DNA of 64,000 bases. Source: Verrucomicrobiota bacterium (lineage in GTDB: Bacteria > Verrucomicrobiota > Verrucomicrobiia > Limisphaerales > UBA1319). This document shows positions 62,290 to 64,000 of the stretch, piece after piece. The stretch lies in the NCBI GenBank assembly GCA_022709905.1, contig JAKLHY010000009.1:1-64000 (forward strand), read 5' to 3'. Below the pieces are notes generated by a model that worked only from the letters and a program-made list of their open reading frames with translations, had not been told where the DNA came from and did no database searches. The position numbers and the translations under genes are program-made. Every line of letters begins with the position of its first letter. Positions within the stretch are counted from its first letter, which is position 1.

Positions 62290-63120
62290 ATGACGAATAA
62301 ATTGGATCAGCTTCGAGACTTGCTGAAGTCTTATGGCTCCTGCCTGGTGGCCTATTCAGGCGGAGTCGACTCGATGTTTCTGGCTAGTGTGGCCCACCAG
62401 GTTCTCGGCCAACGCAGTGTGGCGGCGATCGCGGACACGCCCAGCCTGCCGCGTCGCGAGTTGGAGGAGGCCATCGCGCTGGCCAAACGCTTTAATATTC
62501 CCCTCCGGATTGTGCGGCCCCAGGAGTTCGCGAATCCTGAATACACGGCGAATTCCCAGAATCGCTGTTATTTCTGCAAGCACGAGTTGTTTGCTGAATT
62601 GGTCCCGTTGGCCAGGCAGGAAAACCTCGCCGTGATTGTCTACGGCGAAAATGCGAGCGATGTTGGGGATTTCCGTCCGGGCGCCCAGGCGGCCATTGAA
62701 TTCCAGATCCGGGCTCCGCTGAAAGAAACCGGCATCACGAAGGATGAGATCCGCCAGTTTTCAGCCCAACTTGGCCTGCCGACCGCCGAGAAGCCGCAGA
62801 TGGCCTGCCTGAGTTCCCGCATTCCCTATGGCGAACCGGTGACGCCGGAAAAACTGCAAATGATCGAAGCCGGAGAAAACGCCCTTCGCGATTTGGGTTT
62901 CTACGACGTCCGGGTCCGGCACCACGAGCTCAAGATCGGGCATCTGGCTCGGATCGAAGTCGGCCCAAAAGAGATCGGCCGGTTTTTCGAGGATGGCTTG
63001 CACCTGCGTGTGGCTGAGACCCTGCGTCAAGCCGGCTACCTGCATGTGACACTCGACTTGCAGGGATACCGACGGGGTAGCGTCAATGAGATCCTCCAGC
63101 AAAAAAACCGCATGGCCTGA
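62290..63120 (+). CDS. larE: LarE-type ATP-dependent sulfur transferase
   Basis: It is 276 residues from the ATG at 62290 (MTNKLDQLRDLLKSYG); an ATG at 62269 is possible. The PP-loop SGGVDS is at residues 23-28. Cys173 in MACLSSRIPYG is at the site of the sulfur-donating Cys of LarE, and a further pair (RCYFCK, Cys93 and Cys96) suggests the form that holds a 4Fe-4S cluster. LarE makes the dithio form of the nickel-pincer nucleotide used by lactate racemase-type enzymes. larB and larC are not in the window. Confidence 0.85.
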   Translation: MTNKLDQLRDLLKSYGSCLVAYSGGVDSMFLASVAHQVLGQRSVAAIADTPSLPRRELEEAIALAKRFNIPLRIVRPQEFANPEYTANSQNRCYFCKHELFAELVPLARQENLAVIVYGENASDVGDFRPGAQAAIEFQIRAPLKETGITKDEIRQFSAQLGLPTAEKPQMACLSSRIPYGEPVTPEKLQMIEAGENALRDLGFYDVRVRHHELKIGHLARIEVGPKEIGRFFEDGLHLRVAETLRQAGYLHVTLDLQGYRRGSVNEILQQKNRMA

Positions 63121-63685
63121 TTCGAAATTGCGTCTGATCCTGGCCTCAGCCTCGCCCCGGCGCCGCGAACTCCTGGCCGGCATGGGCATTCAATTTCGGG
63201 TGGAAATCAGCCAGGCTGACGAGGATCACGCACCGTATTTGTCGCCGGCGGAAATTGCCCGGTCCAACGCCTGGCGAAAAGCCCGCGCCGTCAGCCGTCT
63301 GTTCCCCCGTGAAATTGTGCTGGGGGCGGATACCGTGGTCAGCCTGGAGAATCAGATTTTTGGCAAGCCCCGCGACTTGGCTGAGGCCGAGTGGATGTTA
63401 GGACAGCTGCGAGGCCGCGTACACCAGGTGATTACCGGGGTCTGTCTCCTGCGCGGCGATCCTCCTTTTCAGCGATTGTTCCACGATCTGACCCATGTGA
63501 GGTTTCATGCGCTGGACGACCAACAGGTGCGCGGCTATCTGGGCTGCATCGATCCGCTGGATAAGGCGGGGGCTTACGCCATCCAGGAGCACGGGGATCA
63601 GCTGGTGGCCAGCCTCGAAGGCTCATTATCCAATGTCATCGGCCTGCCCACGGAAAAATTGGGCCAGCAGTTGGCCGGATTGTGA
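63086..63685 (+). CDS. maf: Maf-family nucleoside triphosphate pyrophosphatase
   Basis: It has 199 residues. LRLILASASPRRRELLAGMGIQF is the family start, with ADEDHAPYLSPAEIARSNAWRKA, LGADTVVSLENQIFGKP and DKAGAYAIQEHGDQLVASLEGSLSNVIGLP. These proteins hydrolyse dTTP, UTP or modified nucleotides. It overlaps larE by 35 bp and is probably cotranscribed with it. Starts further in would lose the SASPRR motif only after residue 20, so the chosen start is a little uncertain. Confidence 0.93.
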   Translation: MRSSSKKTAWPDSKLRLILASASPRRRELLAGMGIQFRVEISQADEDHAPYLSPAEIARSNAWRKARAVSRLFPREIVLGADTVVSLENQIFGKPRDLAEAEWMLGQLRGRVHQVITGVCLLRGDPPFQRLFHDLTHVRFHALDDQQVRGYLGCIDPLDKAGAYAIQEHGDQLVASLEGSLSNVIGLPTEKLGQQLAGL

Positions 63686-63698
63686 GGCGAAACCGCGC

Positions 63699-64000
63699 TT
63701 ACTTCACTTCGAGCTTGATCTCGTGCCGTTGAAGGGTAGCGCCTTCGGCAAGGGCCAACTGGGCGAGCGATTTGTTGTATTCCGTCAAGGCGCTGATTTC
63801 CGACGATCGCGCCGAAGTGAGATCGCGTTGGAGCTGGAGGACGACGAAACTAGTGCTCTTGCCGTTCTCGAGTTTTTTCTGTTCGGCATCGAGGGCCGCT
63901 TCGGCGTATAGCCGGGCTTGATGAGTGGCATCGACGCGTTCGAGATTGGTTTCGGCCAGTTGGATGGCATTATCGATCTGGGCCATGATTTCCTGTTCGC
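63699..64000 (-). CDS. TolC-family outer-membrane efflux protein, C-terminal part (runs off window)
   Basis: The frame is open to base 64000 and gives about 100 residues: EQEIMAQIDNAIQLAETNLERVDATHQARLYAEA..., then KKLENGKSTSFVVLQLQRDLTSARSSEISALTEYNKSLAQLALAEGATLQ. This coiled-coil repeat with the ENGxSTSFxVLQxQRDL signature is the end of TolC-like outer-membrane channel proteins. The N-terminal half is outside the window. It faces maf. Confidence 0.85.
   Translation of the reverse strand, partial: EQEIMAQIDNAIQLAETNLERVDATHQARLYAEAALDAEQKKLENGKSTSFVVLQLQRDLTSARSSEISALTEYNKSLAQLALAEGATLQRHEIKLEVK

Overview
The window looks like chromosome from a member of the Verrucomicrobiota, at moderately high GC. 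This is inferred from gene content: prepilin-like proteins with an FTLVELLVV / [10 protein letters not shown]-terminus, a secreted sulfatase, secreted Ig-like and lamin-tail proteins, a DUF5010-like glycosidase-like protein, and a recurring short C-terminal domain (YsIeSSxNLxxWxxi...fyR) on secreted proteins. No rRNA or marker gene fixes the species.

Left edge (1-2.3 kb): nested mobile DNA. An IS21-type element has inserted into an IS1634-type transposase gene, and that element has removed the 5' half of a GH36 alpha-galactosidase gene.

Bioenergetic island (2.2-27.1 kb, mostly minus strand): two related but different membrane complexes of the hydrogenase-4 / formate hydrogenlyase / complex I superfamily lie side by side. 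Module A (13.1 to 2.2 kb) encodes a STAS protein, HyfB, HyfC, HyfE, HyfF, a HyfG-like large subunit with all four [NiFe]-ligand cysteines replaced, a ferredoxin-NuoB fusion, a secreted TPR/FMN-binding protein and a NapH-NapG-like iron-sulfur fusion. Module B (27.1 to 16.9 kb) encodes an FdhF-like molybdopterin protein, HydB-like and HydG-like electron-transfer subunits, a HycI-type maturation protease, an antiporter-like subunit, a large subunit that keeps both CxxC pairs, HycD, HycF and HycG. The FdhF-like protein does not have the canonical formate dehydrogenase catalytic residues at the expected positions. Between the modules lie a PTS EIIA-like protein, a histidine kinase and a sigma-54 activator. 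Two sigma-54 promoter matches and three GTGCAA-N3-TTGCAC-type palindromes fit control of this island by that activator. A selenocysteine tRNA gene sits just upstream of module B.

27.4-36.1 kb: housekeeping genes (YicC, guanylate kinase, CoaC/Dfp), a second NtrC-type two-component pair, a His/Arg-rich membrane protein, a squalene/phytoene synthase, a 270-bp MITE-like element at its stop codon, and CysS.

36.2-44.2 kb: a MazF-like toxin with a putative antitoxin, a radical SAM protein, a ClC chloride channel with CBS domains, a PAS sensor, a prepilin-like protein and a large lamin-tail/Ig protein.

44.2-53.5 kb: secreted proteins (Ig-esterase, prepilin-like, a repeat protein of unknown function, a DUF5010-like protein, a sulfatase) and a candidate small RNA or long 3' UTR ending in a strong terminator.

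53.6-64 kb: iron uptake (membrane-anchored DtxR-FeoA fusion and a split FeoB), a large hybrid sensor kinase, an RbsD/FucU protein, a lytic transglycosylase, LarE, Maf and the C-terminus of a TolC-family protein cut by the window edge.
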